Source: Bacteroidetes bacterium ADurb.Bin008 (lineage in GTDB: Bacteria; Bacteroidota; Bacteroidia; Bacteroidales; Tenuifilaceae). From it: a DNA stretch of 64,000 nt. The notes beneath the pieces were generated by a model. That model saw only the letters and a program-made list of their open reading frames with translations. It was not told the DNA's origin and ran no database searches. The stretch is taken from NCBI GenBank assembly GCA_002071445.1, contig MWFE01000020.1, positions 1 through 64,000 of the forward strand. Direction: 5' to 3'. Both the position numbers and the translations under genes were made by a program. Below, piece by piece: positions 1 to 7,883 of the stretch; positions within the stretch are counted from its first letter, which is position 1, and every line of letters begins with the position of its first letter.

Positions 1-40
1 ACGCTTGCCACGCCCAAAATCAAAAGCTAGCCGCATAAAT

Positions 41-77
41 AAAAAAAAGGCTGCATCGCTTATGATACAGCCTCTTT
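41..77 (-). terminator. Intrinsic terminator after tsf
   Basis: A 6-bp stem (aggctg/cagcct, 48-53 with 68-73) is flanked by an A-run on one side and a T-run on the other, so it can act in both directions. It lies just past the tsf stop codon and would end the rplM-rpsI-rpsB-tsf transcript. Confidence 0.75.
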
Positions 78-98
78 TTGTAATGTAATGTATAGCGA

Positions 99-929
99 TT
101 AAACGTTAAGAGAAACACGTTTAAAGCCAGTAACCTTTAGGTCGGCGTCAACACTCTTTAAATATGCCGATATATTCATTTTGCTATTCTTAATGAACTC
201 TTGATTCATCAAGGTACTTTCCTTGTAGAATTTGTTCAACTTGCCTTCAGCAATTTTATCTAACATATTTTCGGGTTTACCCTCCAGGCGAGCCTGTTCG
301 CGGCCAATTTCGAATTCCTGATTTCGAATTTTTTCAGGGACATCATCCACGTCAATCGAAACGGGGTTCATAGCTGCAATCTGCATGGCGATATCTTTAC
401 CCACCTGCTCGGGCAGGTTGCTTGTGTTAAAACCAACAAGGCTTGCCAATTTATTTCCGGGGTGGATATAGAATACAACCTTCTCAGCAGCTATCTTTTC
501 GTAGTAGGATAGTTCGAATTTTTCGCCGGTTACGCCGGATTGATCCATGACGAGATCTTCCACTTTACGACCATCAATGGTCAATGATTTTAAGGACTCA
601 AGATCCGATGGTTCGTTTGCAAGGGCTTGATCTAAAATTTTAGCTGCAAGTCCTATGAAATCTTGATTTTTTGCCACGAAATCAGTTTCGCAGTTGAGAA
701 CTATAATAGCGCCTTTGGTGCTATTTGCATTGGCTTTTGCCAAAACCACCCCTTCTCCGGCTTCGCGGTCGGCACGCTTGTTGGCAATGGCCTTGCCACG
801 TTCACGTATCAACTCCATAGCCTTTTCAAGGTCTCCATTGGATTCTTCAAGTGCCTTCTTGCAGTCCATCATCCCTGCACCTGTCAACTTCCTCAGCTTA
901 ACGATATCGGCTGTTTTTACTTCAGACAT
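99..929 (-). CDS. tsf: Translation elongation factor Ts
   Basis: EF-Ts, the cytoplasmic guanine nucleotide exchange factor that recycles EF-Tu-GDP. The N-terminal UBA-like segment (about residues 5-45, with TGAGMMDCKKAL) and the TDFVAKN motif near residue 80 are the family's EF-Tu contact regions. At 276 aa it has the usual length for Bacteroidota. It is the last gene of the minus-strand ribosomal block, directly after rpsB (32-nt gap), the order found in most bacteria, and a terminator follows it. Nothing unusual is seen. Confidence 0.97.
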   Translation of the reverse strand: MSEVKTADIVKLRKLTGAGMMDCKKALEESNGDLEKAMELIRERGKAIANKRADREAGEGVVLAKANANSTKGAIIVLNCETDFVAKNQDFIGLAAKILDQALANEPSDLESLKSLTIDGRKVEDLVMDQSGVTGEKFELSYYEKIAAEKVVFYIHPGNKLASLVGFNTSNLPEQVGKDIAMQIAAMNPVSIDVDDVPEKIRNQEFEIGREQARLEGKPENMLDKIAEGKLNKFYKESTLMNQEFIKNSKMNISAYLKSVDADLKVTGFKRVSLNV

Positions 930-961
930 GTTTGTGTAATATTTAGTGTGTTAATTATTCG

Positions 962-1870
962 CTATTCCTCTATCTCTTTCTCAGGAGCAGGCCCCTTTTT
1001 AGGAGCATTCTTCTTGACGGGTTTTGCTTTGGCTGAGGTTTTTTCAGCAGCCTCAGCCTGATTCTCGGAAGCAGCCTCAGCTGGTTTTTTTGCCCTTGCC
1101 GATTTTCTTGCCCTGGTACGGATTGGTTTCTCCTCATTATCTCCTTCCTCGTCCTTATCAACGGGTTCCTTATCCTTCTCAAGCTTTCTCTCCTCTATAC
1201 CTTCCTGAATGGCTTTAGTCATTATGTCCACAATAAGATCGATGGATTTTACTGCGTCGTCGTTGGCTGGAATCACAAAATCTATGTTGGACGGATCGCA
1301 ACAGGTATCAACCATGGCAAATACGGGGATGCTCAATTTTTTTGCCTCGTGTACGGCAATATGCTCTTTTTGCACGTCAACTACAAAGAGGGCAGCAGGC
1401 AGCCTATTGAGATCGGCTATGGAGCCCAAGTTCTTTTCCAATTTTGCTCTTTGGCGGGTGATTTGAAGTTTCTCCCTTTTCGAAAGGGTATCAAAAGTTC
1501 CATCGGAAACCATTTTGTCAATGGTGGACATCTTTTTAACCGCCTTTCTGATGGTTGGGAAATTGGTAAGCATACCTCCCGGCCAGCGCTCGGTAACGTA
1601 TGGCATGTTGACTTGGCTAACCAATTCGGCAACAATTTCTTTGGCCTGTTTCTTTGTGGCAACAAAGAGAACTTTTCGCCCCGATTTGGCAATTTGTTTC
1701 ATGGCATTGGCAGCCTCTTCAATCTTAATGGCCGTCTTTTGCAAATCAATGATGTGGATACCGTTGCGCTCCATGAAAATGTACGGAGCCATTTTGGGGT
1801 TCCACTTGCGCTTCAGGTGACCAAAGTGTACACCTGCATCTAACAATTCTTTAAAATCTGGTCTTGGCAT
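962..1870 (-). CDS. rpsB: 30S ribosomal protein S2 with charged C-terminal tail
   Basis: uS2, a small-subunit ribosomal protein. The N-terminus carries the family pattern (LLDAGVHFGH, then KWNPKMAPYIF), and the core continues to about residue 230 with AIHEAKKL-like and VDTCCDPS motifs. The protein is 302 aa, about 60-70 longer than E. coli S2. The extra C-terminal part is low-complexity, rich in Lys, Ala, Glu and Arg, and is probably disordered on the ribosome surface. It sits between rpsI (117-nt gap) and tsf. Confidence 0.97.
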   Translation of the reverse strand: MPRPDFKELLDAGVHFGHLKRKWNPKMAPYIFMERNGIHIIDLQKTAIKIEEAANAMKQIAKSGRKVLFVATKKQAKEIVAELVSQVNMPYVTERWPGGMLTNFPTIRKAVKKMSTIDKMVSDGTFDTLSKREKLQITRQRAKLEKNLGSIADLNRLPAALFVVDVQKEHIAVHEAKKLSIPVFAMVDTCCDPSNIDFVIPANDDAVKSIDLIVDIMTKAIQEGIEERKLEKDKEPVDKDEEGDNEEKPIRTRARKSARAKKPAEAASENQAEAAEKTSAKAKPVKKNAPKKGPAPEKEIEE

Positions 1871-1987
1871 TTTAAAAGGTATTAGTAGTTAAATAATTAA
1901 AAATAATGGCAATTGCTGGGTAGTTTCGCAACTTGAAAGTCCGAGCAATTTACAGCCGAGGCTGTTTGCCAATACATATAGAATGGG

Positions 1988-2374
1988 TTAACGTTTGCTG
2001 AACTGGAATCTCTTTCTAGCCTTGGGTCTTCCGGGCTTTTTGCGCTCAACCTCTCGCGGATCCCGTGTCATAAAGCCATTGGAACGGAGAATCGGTTTAT
2101 GATCGGAGTTAAGCTCAACAAGAGCGCGAGCAATTCCTAAACGCAAAGCTTCGGCCTGTCCTTTTACTCCCCCGCCATCGAGGTTGGCCTTGATATCATA
2201 ATTTCCGGTTAGATTAAGGGCCTCAAGCGGTTGCCTTACAACATACTGCATGAGGTCGGAAGGGAAGTAATCCTTAATATCCTTCCCGTTAATGGTTATG
2301 TTTCCTTTTCCTTCCTGAAGGTAAACCCGGGCTACAGCGCTTTTCCTTCGACCCGTTGCATTGAATACCTGCAT
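1988..2374 (-). CDS. rpsI: 30S ribosomal protein S9
   Basis: uS9, with a C-terminal tail that reaches the P-site tRNA. The start has ATGRRKSAVARVYL, the middle has GGGVKGQAEALRLGIARAL, and the protein ends in the conserved RKKPGRPKARKRFQFSKR tail including the terminal K-R. At 128 aa it has normal length. It begins 4 nt after the rplM stop codon, so the two are clearly co-transcribed, as in nearly all bacteria. Confidence 0.98.
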   Translation of the reverse strand: MQVFNATGRRKSAVARVYLQEGKGNITINGKDIKDYFPSDLMQYVVRQPLEALNLTGNYDIKANLDGGGVKGQAEALRLGIARALVELNSDHKPILRSNGFMTRDPREVERKKPGRPKARKRFQFSKR

Positions 2375-2378
2375 ACTA

Positions 2379-2834
2379 CTATTTAATTGAGTTTAAGTTG
2401 ATTTCTTTTGGTTTTTGTGCTTCATGTTTATGCTCGGGACCAGCGTAAACGTATAGATTCCTATACATTTGTGCTCCCAGACGGTTTTTGGGCAACATGC
2501 CCTTCACGGCATGCTCTATTACAGCAATGGGCTTACGCCTTAACCAGTCCTTCGGAGTTTCAGAACGTTGACCTCCGGGATATCCCGAATAATGAACATA
2601 TTGCTTGTCGGTTAACTTATGTCCCGTCAAGCGAACTTTCTCAGCGTTAATGATAATTACATTGTCGCCACAATCGACATGAGGTGTGAAATTGGGCTTA
2701 TGTTTTCCTCGCAATAGTTTCGCAACTTTGCTGGCCAGGCGCCCAAGAATTTCGTTGTTTGCATCAACCAGCAACCACTCCTTGTTCACAGTTGCATCGT
2801 TGGCCGATACGGTTTTGTAACTTAGCGTGTCCAC
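2379..2834 (-). CDS. rplM: 50S ribosomal protein L13
   Basis: uL13, an early-assembling large-subunit protein. Visible family motifs are the [20 protein letters not shown] segment, the [15 protein letters not shown] segment and [12 protein letters not shown]. At 151 aa it is normal for Bacteroidota. It is the first gene of the rplM-rpsI-rpsB-tsf unit and has a near-ideal Bacteroidota promoter about 75 bp upstream. It is divergent from the O-antigen ligase-like gene. Confidence 0.98.
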   Translation of the reverse strand: MDTLSYKTVSANDATVNKEWLLVDANNEILGRLASKVAKLLRGKHKPNFTPHVDCGDNVIIINAEKVRLTGHKLTDKQYVHYSGYPGGQRSETPKDWLRRKPIAVIEHAVKGMLPKNRLGAQMYRNLYVYAGPEHKHEAQKPKEINLNSIK

Positions 2835-2906
2835 GTTAAAAATTCAATTATTTAAGTTAATACCTGCTTATTGTTAGCTATCTAAACTGATGTAATAAAC
2901 GGGATG

Positions 2907-2936
2907 CAAAAATACAGCTATTAATTTAAACTACAA
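2907..2936 (-). promoter_or_regulatory. Promoter of the rplM-rpsI-rpsB-tsf operon
   Basis: On the minus strand this reads TTG, exactly 19 nt, then TATTTTTG. It is a full match to the Bacteroidota housekeeping promoter (-33 TTG, -7 TAnnTTTG). The implied start site leaves a leader of about 65 nt before rplM. Confidence 0.7.
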
Positions 2937-3010
2937 CAAAACACCAAATTAATTTTTAAAATAGTTGGCCAAATAGGGGATAGGCGCGCCATTAGTCATA
3001 CCGTTTTTTT

Positions 3011-3018
3011 TAACTTTG
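3011..3018 (+). promoter_or_regulatory. Putative -7 element for the ligase-like gene
   Basis: TAACTTTG matches TAnnTTTG and lies 18 nt before the ATG of the plus-strand gene. No TTG is seen at the -33 position, so support is partial. Confidence 0.4.
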
Positions 3019-3036
3019 AAACATTAATTATAACGC

Positions 3037-4638
3037 ATGACTCCAATTTTTTCTCCCGCCAACCACCGAAAAATTTTTCTTGTGTTCCTGGGAATGGCTT
3101 TTTGCAGCCTTCCATACTCACGCTTTTCTCTCAGCGTAAGCCTTATTGCTTTAGGAATAAATTGGATTCTTGAAGGAGATTGGAGAAGTAAACTCAATAG
3201 GATAAAAGGAAAAGTTTCGCTTTATGTTGTAGCCAGTTTTTACCTTATGTACTTAGTAGGTCTGCTTTATACCAGCGACCTACACAGCGGGGTGAGCGAA
3301 TTGCAGCAAAAACTACCCTTATTGTTACTCCCGTTGATACTTTCGTCATCAGAACCACTAAGGGTTAAGGAATTTTTCGGAATTATGATATTCTTTTTAA
3401 TCGCCCTTGTACTATCAACCTTTTATAGCACTTACCTGTTTGTTGGAAATTTTATCGATGGCAGTAGCAATGTAAGGGAAATATCACCTTTTATTTCGCA
3501 TATACGTTTGGGTTTAATGGTAAACCTGGCGCTGTTCCTGTCTTTTTTCTTTACTCTGAATCCACCGATGACAGTTAAGCCCATTATAAGAATTATCTTT
3601 TTGTGCGTATCGTTATGGCTGACCTTCTACTTGTTTTTGCTCCAATCTTTAACGGGTATTGTGGTCTTTTTTGCAACCATATTAATCCTGTTGGTAGTGT
3701 TAATGGTAAAAATTAAGAAACCACTTTTCCGCTATATAAGTTTAGCTGTTTTTTTAATAGCGGCAATATCCATAACGGGCTATCTTTTCATCAAAATTGA
3801 TAAATTTTTTGTAAGAAAAGAGATCTCCACCGAAGAGCTGCCTGTCCGCACGCAGAATGGGAATTTATACACCCACGCTCCTGATAACCTTCAGTATGAG
3901 AACGGTTACCCCGTTTGGGTAAATATTTGTGAAGTAGAATTGGAAAAGCAATGGAATTTCAGGAGTAGCCTATCCTATTCGGGCGAGGACAAAATGGGAC
4001 AATCATTAAAGCTAACTTTAATCAGGTACTTAACATCAAAAGGTTTAACGAAGGACTCCGTAGGAATGGCCAACCTCGACCCAATTGATATTCATCTTAT
4101 CGAATCGGGTGCCACGAGTGTTATTTTCAGGGAGCATAAGTTTGGGTTATACCCAAGGCTGTATCAACTACTATGGGAAATCGACCAGTATAAACTATTT
4201 AGAAAGGTTGGCGGAAGCCCTTTCATACAGCGATTGGTATATCAAAAGGCGGCCATTCAGCTTATTAAACAAAATTTCTGGTTTGGCGTTGGAACCGGCG
4301 ACTTCTCAAAATCTTTCAATGAGTACTACGCGGTTAATGAACCCAATCTTAATCCCCGTTACTGGTTTTTATCACATAATCAGTTTCTAACCCAATGGGT
4401 TGCGCTGGGTTTCATCGGATTGCTGCTATTCTTAGCGGGATGGTTTGCCCCATTTATCATTGAGAGGAGCTATAAAGATTTATTGGCATTATCCTTCATG
4501 ATTATTTTAACCCTTTCGATGCTTAACGAGGATACTCTGGAAACACACATAGGGGTGTCAATGGTTTCATTGTTCTACGGATTAATAGTATTTGGGCAAT
4601 CTCATAAAAGAATTGCACAAAATGGCAGGGTCGAATAG
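3037..4638 (+). CDS. O-antigen ligase/polymerase family membrane protein
   Basis: A 533-aa polytopic inner-membrane protein of the O-antigen ligase (Wzy_C) type. These proteins transfer or polymerise undecaprenyl-linked glycans on the periplasmic side. About ten hydrophobic segments are seen. The typical C-terminal pattern is present: a GVGTGDF motif, then SHNQFLTQWVALGF leading into the last membrane spans. An unusually long hydrophilic stretch of about 130 residues (roughly 265-400) between membrane segments corresponds to an enlarged periplasmic loop. No other envelope-glycan gene is adjacent, so the acceptor is unknown; WaaL, Wzy or a protein O-glycan ligase are all possible. The end overlaps the next gene. 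Confidence 0.75.
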   Translation: MTPIFSPANHRKIFLVFLGMAFCSLPYSRFSLSVSLIALGINWILEGDWRSKLNRIKGKVSLYVVASFYLMYLVGLLYTSDLHSGVSELQQKLPLLLLPLILSSSEPLRVKEFFGIMIFFLIALVLSTFYSTYLFVGNFIDGSSNVREISPFISHIRLGLMVNLALFLSFFFTLNPPMTVKPIIRIIFLCVSLWLTFYLFLLQSLTGIVVFFATILILLVVLMVKIKKPLFRYISLAVFLIAAISITGYLFIKIDKFFVRKEISTEELPVRTQNGNLYTHAPDNLQYENGYPVWVNICEVELEKQWNFRSSLSYSGEDKMGQSLKLTLIRYLTSKGLTKDSVGMANLDPIDIHLIESGATSVIFREHKFGLYPRLYQLLWEIDQYKLFRKVGGSPFIQRLVYQKAAIQLIKQNFWFGVGTGDFSKSFNEYYAVNEPNLNPRYWFLSHNQFLTQWVALGFIGLLLFLAGWFAPFIIERSYKDLLALSFMIILTLSMLNEDTLETHIGVSMVSLFYGLIVFGQSHKRIAQNGRVE

Positions 4639-5143
4639 ATTGTCTCAATCATTTTTTTGCAGGGATGTTCTGACGGTTGCACCCGATTTGCTTGGGAAAT
4701 ATATAGTAATAAAAAATGGCAACGCCATAAATCGTTTCATGATTACAGAGGTTGAAGCGTATCGTGGGGAGGAGGATTTGGCGTGTCATGCCAGCAGGGG
4801 AAGAACAGAAAGGACAAGGGTTCTATATTCGCAAGGAGGGGCAATCTATGTTTACCTTATTTATGGAATGTATTGGATGTTTAATATTGTTACGGGCGAA
4901 CAGGACAATCCACAGGCTGTATTACTCAGGGGCATTGAGTCTGTTTCAGGACCCGGCAGGGTATCGAAAAAGTTGAATATTAATAAATCGTACTATGGTG
5001 AAGACATTACCCAATCTGCCCGAATATGGATTGAGGATAGCGATGTGAGACGGAAAATTTTTACCGGACCTCGTATTGGTATCGACTATGCAGGACCTTA
5101 CTGGTCAAAAATGCCATGGCGATATTGGATTGAGAATGAATAG
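4622..5143 (+). CDS. DNA-3-methyladenine glycosylase (AAG/MPG family)
   Basis: A base-excision repair glycosylase that removes alkylated purines (3-methyladenine, hypoxanthine) from DNA in the cytoplasm. Family motifs are clear: LLGKYIV, the catalytic-Glu motif ITEVEAYRG, the CHASRGRTERT segment, IYGMYWMFNIV, and GPGRVSKKL. The chosen start (MAGSNRLSQSFF) gives 173 aa, normal for the family. An in-frame ATG 30 nt upstream would lengthen the overlap with the ligase-like gene. The 17-nt overlap with that gene suggests co-transcription or translational coupling, although the two functions are unrelated. Confidence 0.9.
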   Translation: MAGSNRLSQSFFCRDVLTVAPDLLGKYIVIKNGNAINRFMITEVEAYRGEEDLACHASRGRTERTRVLYSQGGAIYVYLIYGMYWMFNIVTGEQDNPQAVLLRGIESVSGPGRVSKKLNINKSYYGEDITQSARIWIEDSDVRRKIFTGPRIGIDYAGPYWSKMPWRYWIENE

Positions 5144-5177
5144 GTTTTTTGTTCCAGTTGTTCGATAGTTTTGTATC

Positions 5178-6179
5178 TCAAATGTATGTGTATTTCTTTC
5201 CCCCCAATATATTTTTTACCTTTTGCCTGAGTTCTATCCAGGTGTTTTCAGACATTTTTGGCCCAATTTGTTCAATAACCCTTCCGGAGAGAACGGCACC
5301 CAGCTCGCCACATATATTCAGTGGAACTCCGTTGATTATGCCATAAAGGAAACCTGATGCGTAAAGGTCGCCTGCTCCTGTGGTGTCAATACAGTTAGAT
5401 TTAGTAATGCCAATTTCATGTATTTCACTACCTTTTTTAATAATCGAACCCTTGGCGCCCAATTTTACAATGGCCACATTAACCATGGAAGAAATCACGT
5501 TTAGGGCTTCATAAGGGGGCATTCCTGTGAACGACTTAGCTTCCTCTTCATTGGCAAAAAGAATGTCAACGTAATTTTTTACAATGCTTTCAAGGAAGTC
5601 TCTGTTTTCTTCTACCACGTTGTAGCTGGCAAGGTCGAGGGATGTTTTTAATCCCGATTGCTTTGCAAGCAAAAGTGCCTTCTCGATAAGTTGATGATTT
5701 TGAACAAGGTATCCTTCCACGTGGAACATTTGAAACCCCTTAAACATATTGGCATTAAGGTCAGATGCTATCAATTCAATGGCTGCACCCAAATTTACGG
5801 CAAATGTTCTTTCGGAATCGGGCGAAATAAGGGCAAGCGCTCTTCCGGTTGACGAGTCCCCATTCAGTAGTAGCGGGGTAATCCCATTGCTTTGCAAATC
5901 AGATCTAAAAAAAACGCCCATGTCATCTTTTCCTACCTTGCCAATGAATGAGGTTTTTTCGCCAAGATTTGCCAACCCGTTAATTGTGTTGGCGGCGCTA
6001 CCTCCGCACGCTATGGTTTGCTTAAATGCCTGGGTTCTTGAGGCCACTTCACTCATTTTGCTATTTTCTACCAATTGCATACTTCCTTTGGGGAGATTGA
6101 GTTCCTTAAGCACCTCATCACTTTCAAGATTTACCACAATGTCAACCAAAGCATTGCCGATACCTAAAATATTTGCCAC
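5178..6179 (-). CDS. PfkB-family carbohydrate kinase (adenosine kinase-like)
   Basis: A cytoplasmic PfkB/ribokinase-fold kinase of 333 aa. It has the N-terminal GIGNALVDIVV segment, the CGGSAANTINGLANLG motif that grips the sugar, and the C-terminal DTTGAGDLYASGFLYG motif with the catalytic Asp and anion hole. Overall resemblance is to the adenosine kinase branch common in Bacteroidota, but ribose or fructose-type substrates cannot be excluded by reading. The start codon is GTG (reads GTG GCA AAT). It is convergent with the glycosylase gene. Confidence 0.85.
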   Translation of the reverse strand: MANILGIGNALVDIVVNLESDEVLKELNLPKGSMQLVENSKMSEVASRTQAFKQTIACGGSAANTINGLANLGEKTSFIGKVGKDDMGVFFRSDLQSNGITPLLLNGDSSTGRALALISPDSERTFAVNLGAAIELIASDLNANMFKGFQMFHVEGYLVQNHQLIEKALLLAKQSGLKTSLDLASYNVVEENRDFLESIVKNYVDILFANEEEAKSFTGMPPYEALNVISSMVNVAIVKLGAKGSIIKKGSEIHEIGITKSNCIDTTGAGDLYASGFLYGIINGVPLNICGELGAVLSGRVIEQIGPKMSENTWIELRQKVKNILGGKKYTYI

Positions 6180-6279
6180 TTTTTATTCTGTTATTTGGTT
6201 TATACTAAAATACGCTATCTAGTCAATGATTTGAAAAAGTATATGAACGATTATATTTTCAAAAACAGGGTAAAAAATT

Positions 6280-6309
6280 TTGACATGACTAATTATGGTT
6301 TTATATTTG
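6280..6309 (+). promoter_or_regulatory. Promoter of tRNA-Asn
   Basis: TTG (6280-6282), 19 nt, then TATATTTG (6302-6309): a perfect Bacteroidota promoter. The predicted start lies about 8 nt before the mature tRNA. Confidence 0.75.
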
Positions 6310-6323
6310 CACTCGCAAAAAAT

Positions 6324-6397
6324 TCCTCATTAGCTCAGTTGGTTAGAGCACCTGACTGTTAATCAGGGGGTCCCAGGTTCAAGTCCTGGATGAGGAG
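6324..6397 (+). tRNA. tRNA-Asn (GTT)
   Basis: A complete 74-nt cloverleaf. The acceptor stem is tcctcat/atgagga, the D-arm is gctc...gagc, the anticodon stem is cctga/tcagg with loop ctgttaa (anticodon GTT at 6358-6360), and the T-arm is ccagg-ttcaagt-cctgg with discriminator G. The 3' CCA is not encoded. It is monocistronic, with its own promoter and terminator. Confidence 0.97.
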
Positions 6398-6402
6398 CAA
6401 AA

Positions 6403-6434
6403 AAAGAACCGGTATGAATGCCGGTTCTTTTTTT
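6403..6434. terminator. Bidirectional intrinsic terminator
   Basis: A perfect 10-bp stem (aaagaaccgg/ccggttcttt) with an 8-nt loop, flanked by an A-run on the left and a T-run on the right. It ends the tRNA-Asn transcript on the plus strand and the long signalling-gene run on the minus strand. Confidence 0.85.
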
Positions 6435-6450
6435 GTTTAATATCCAAGAG

Positions 6451-6888
6451 CTACATGGTTTCAACCAGCGATAGTAGCCCAACCGCCAATCCGGGCTTGC
6501 CCTCTTTGAAATTAAAGAACAGGTGGTAAGCTCCGGTTTTTGAACAATCGTAGTCTATTGAGGGATAATCTTTCCCGCTGGCCACAACATACGTGGTAGC
6601 CAGCAAACGATTATTATCAAATAATTGCAAAATCACTCTCCCCTCGTAATCGTTGGAGTTACATACGGAGAAACGGTACTTAATACCTTTTTTTAATATT
6701 ACAGAAAATCGCTGAATTGGTGGAGGGTCGCCTGCATCGAGGCGGATGGTAAAATCTTTAAGGAATGTTGCGTCCTGAGCAATCATTCCACAAATTTCGA
6801 TTAGATCGTCCTCGCTTTGAGCATATGTCGTAACAGTCCATCCCGACAGGATAATTGAGAACAGGAAAAAAAGAAATATGTTTTTCAT
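6451..6888 (-). CDS. Small secreted protein of unknown function
   Basis: Not recognised. The chosen ATG (MKNIFLFFLF) gives 145 aa with a good Sec signal peptide, probably cut after TYAQ. The mature part looks like a small beta-rich domain (segments such as RFSVILKKGIKYRFSVCNSN and GAYHLFFNFKEGKPG), reminiscent of a jelly-roll or prepeptidase C-terminal fold, though this is only an impression. An upstream in-frame ATG at 6918 would add ten residues before the signal peptide and overlap the preceding gene. It is the last gene of the minus-strand signalling run, 22 nt after the lipoprotein gene. Confidence 0.65.
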   Translation of the reverse strand: MKNIFLFFLFSIILSGWTVTTYAQSEDDLIEICGMIAQDATFLKDFTIRLDAGDPPPIQRFSVILKKGIKYRFSVCNSNDYEGRVILQLFDNNRLLATTYVVASGKDYPSIDYDCSKTGAYHLFFNFKEGKPGLAVGLLSLVETM

Positions 6889-6910
6889 AATCAAAGGAAT
6901 TTCAAAAAAA

Positions 6911-7822
6911 TTATCCAATCAAAAGTTTATTTCTTACGCTTTGAACCTTCTTTATTATGTTGTTTAGCGTTTCATCCGACATGATAATGGTTTGAGTATC
7001 GTTCTGTTTAAATGTCAAGACCCCATCCTTCTCAACAGGTATTGGCTCGCCATACTCGTATGTAATCCTAACATCTTTATAGAGCGCCTGAATTTCCTCA
7101 AAATCAGAAATAAGTTTAGCCACATTGGGATCGCCTTTATAGTTGTTGAGAAGTAGCATTAAACTGCTCATAATTACCTTTTGTTCACCAATGGTCTCAT
7201 CAATCCTTGGGTGCTTTGCATCTTCGGCTACCCTACTGGCAATGTAAAGACCCTCTATCCAAACACCGGCAATGATAACAACGCTTAAATGAGCCCTATT
7301 AGTTTCCCTCAGGTAGCTGTCAATGCGATTGAAGCTTTGCTGCGAAATGAGCAGAAGTGAGTCGATATTTTCTCTATTTGTGGCAATGCGGCTAAGCGAA
7401 TTGAAGTCGAAAAATTGCCCCACCTGAATGCCATCGGCAAGGGATTTTATGGTTGTTATGTGATTAATGACCAATGATGTCCTTTCGTACATGTTAATAT
7501 ACCCCAAATCGGCACCGTAAATACCCAACCCCACAGCTTTCTGAAAACTGGTATTGAGGTTGTTCATGTCCTTGGTATTGGCAATATAATCGCGGTTGAA
7601 AGGGATTTTTAAACCTTTTATTATAGCAGCCATTTCAACAGGGGAGGATACGTTCTGGATCATATCATCAATAACTTCCGATGCTACTTCGAGGGGCTTT
7701 TCATCGAGTAATCCCTCGGGTATATCAAAATCCTCCTTGCTGAGGTTTCGATTCGAATCGAAGAAACGGCACGATGTTGCTAATAAAACAGTGGCTATTA
7801 GCAAAATTACATTTCTGTACAT
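6911..7822 (-). CDS. Putative lipoprotein, unknown function
   Basis: Not recognised as a known family. The chosen start (MYRNVILLIATVL) gives 303 aa with a type II signal peptide and lipobox LLATSC, so the mature protein starts at a lipidated Cys and lies in the periplasm or outer membrane. The rest is predicted mostly helical and soluble, with no obvious repeats. It follows the ABC protein gene by 61 nt and precedes a small secreted protein, so it may be the exported partner of that transporter (inference from position only). Confidence 0.7.
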   Translation of the reverse strand: MYRNVILLIATVLLATSCRFFDSNRNLSKEDFDIPEGLLDEKPLEVASEVIDDMIQNVSSPVEMAAIIKGLKIPFNRDYIANTKDMNNLNTSFQKAVGLGIYGADLGYINMYERTSLVINHITTIKSLADGIQVGQFFDFNSLSRIATNRENIDSLLLISQQSFNRIDSYLRETNRAHLSVVIIAGVWIEGLYIASRVAEDAKHPRIDETIGEQKVIMSSLMLLLNNYKGDPNVAKLISDFEEIQALYKDVRITYEYGEPIPVEKDGVLTFKQNDTQTIIMSDETLNNIIKKVQSVRNKLLIG

Positions 7823-7883
7823 GGTCTTTGATTTATTTTCCTTTTTCCAAACAAAACACAAAAAGTAAAGATATACAAAAAAA

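Noticed and set aside
1024..1843. Several long plus-strand open frames opposite rpsB
   Set aside because: They are antisense to a clear ribosomal protein gene and have no family motifs.
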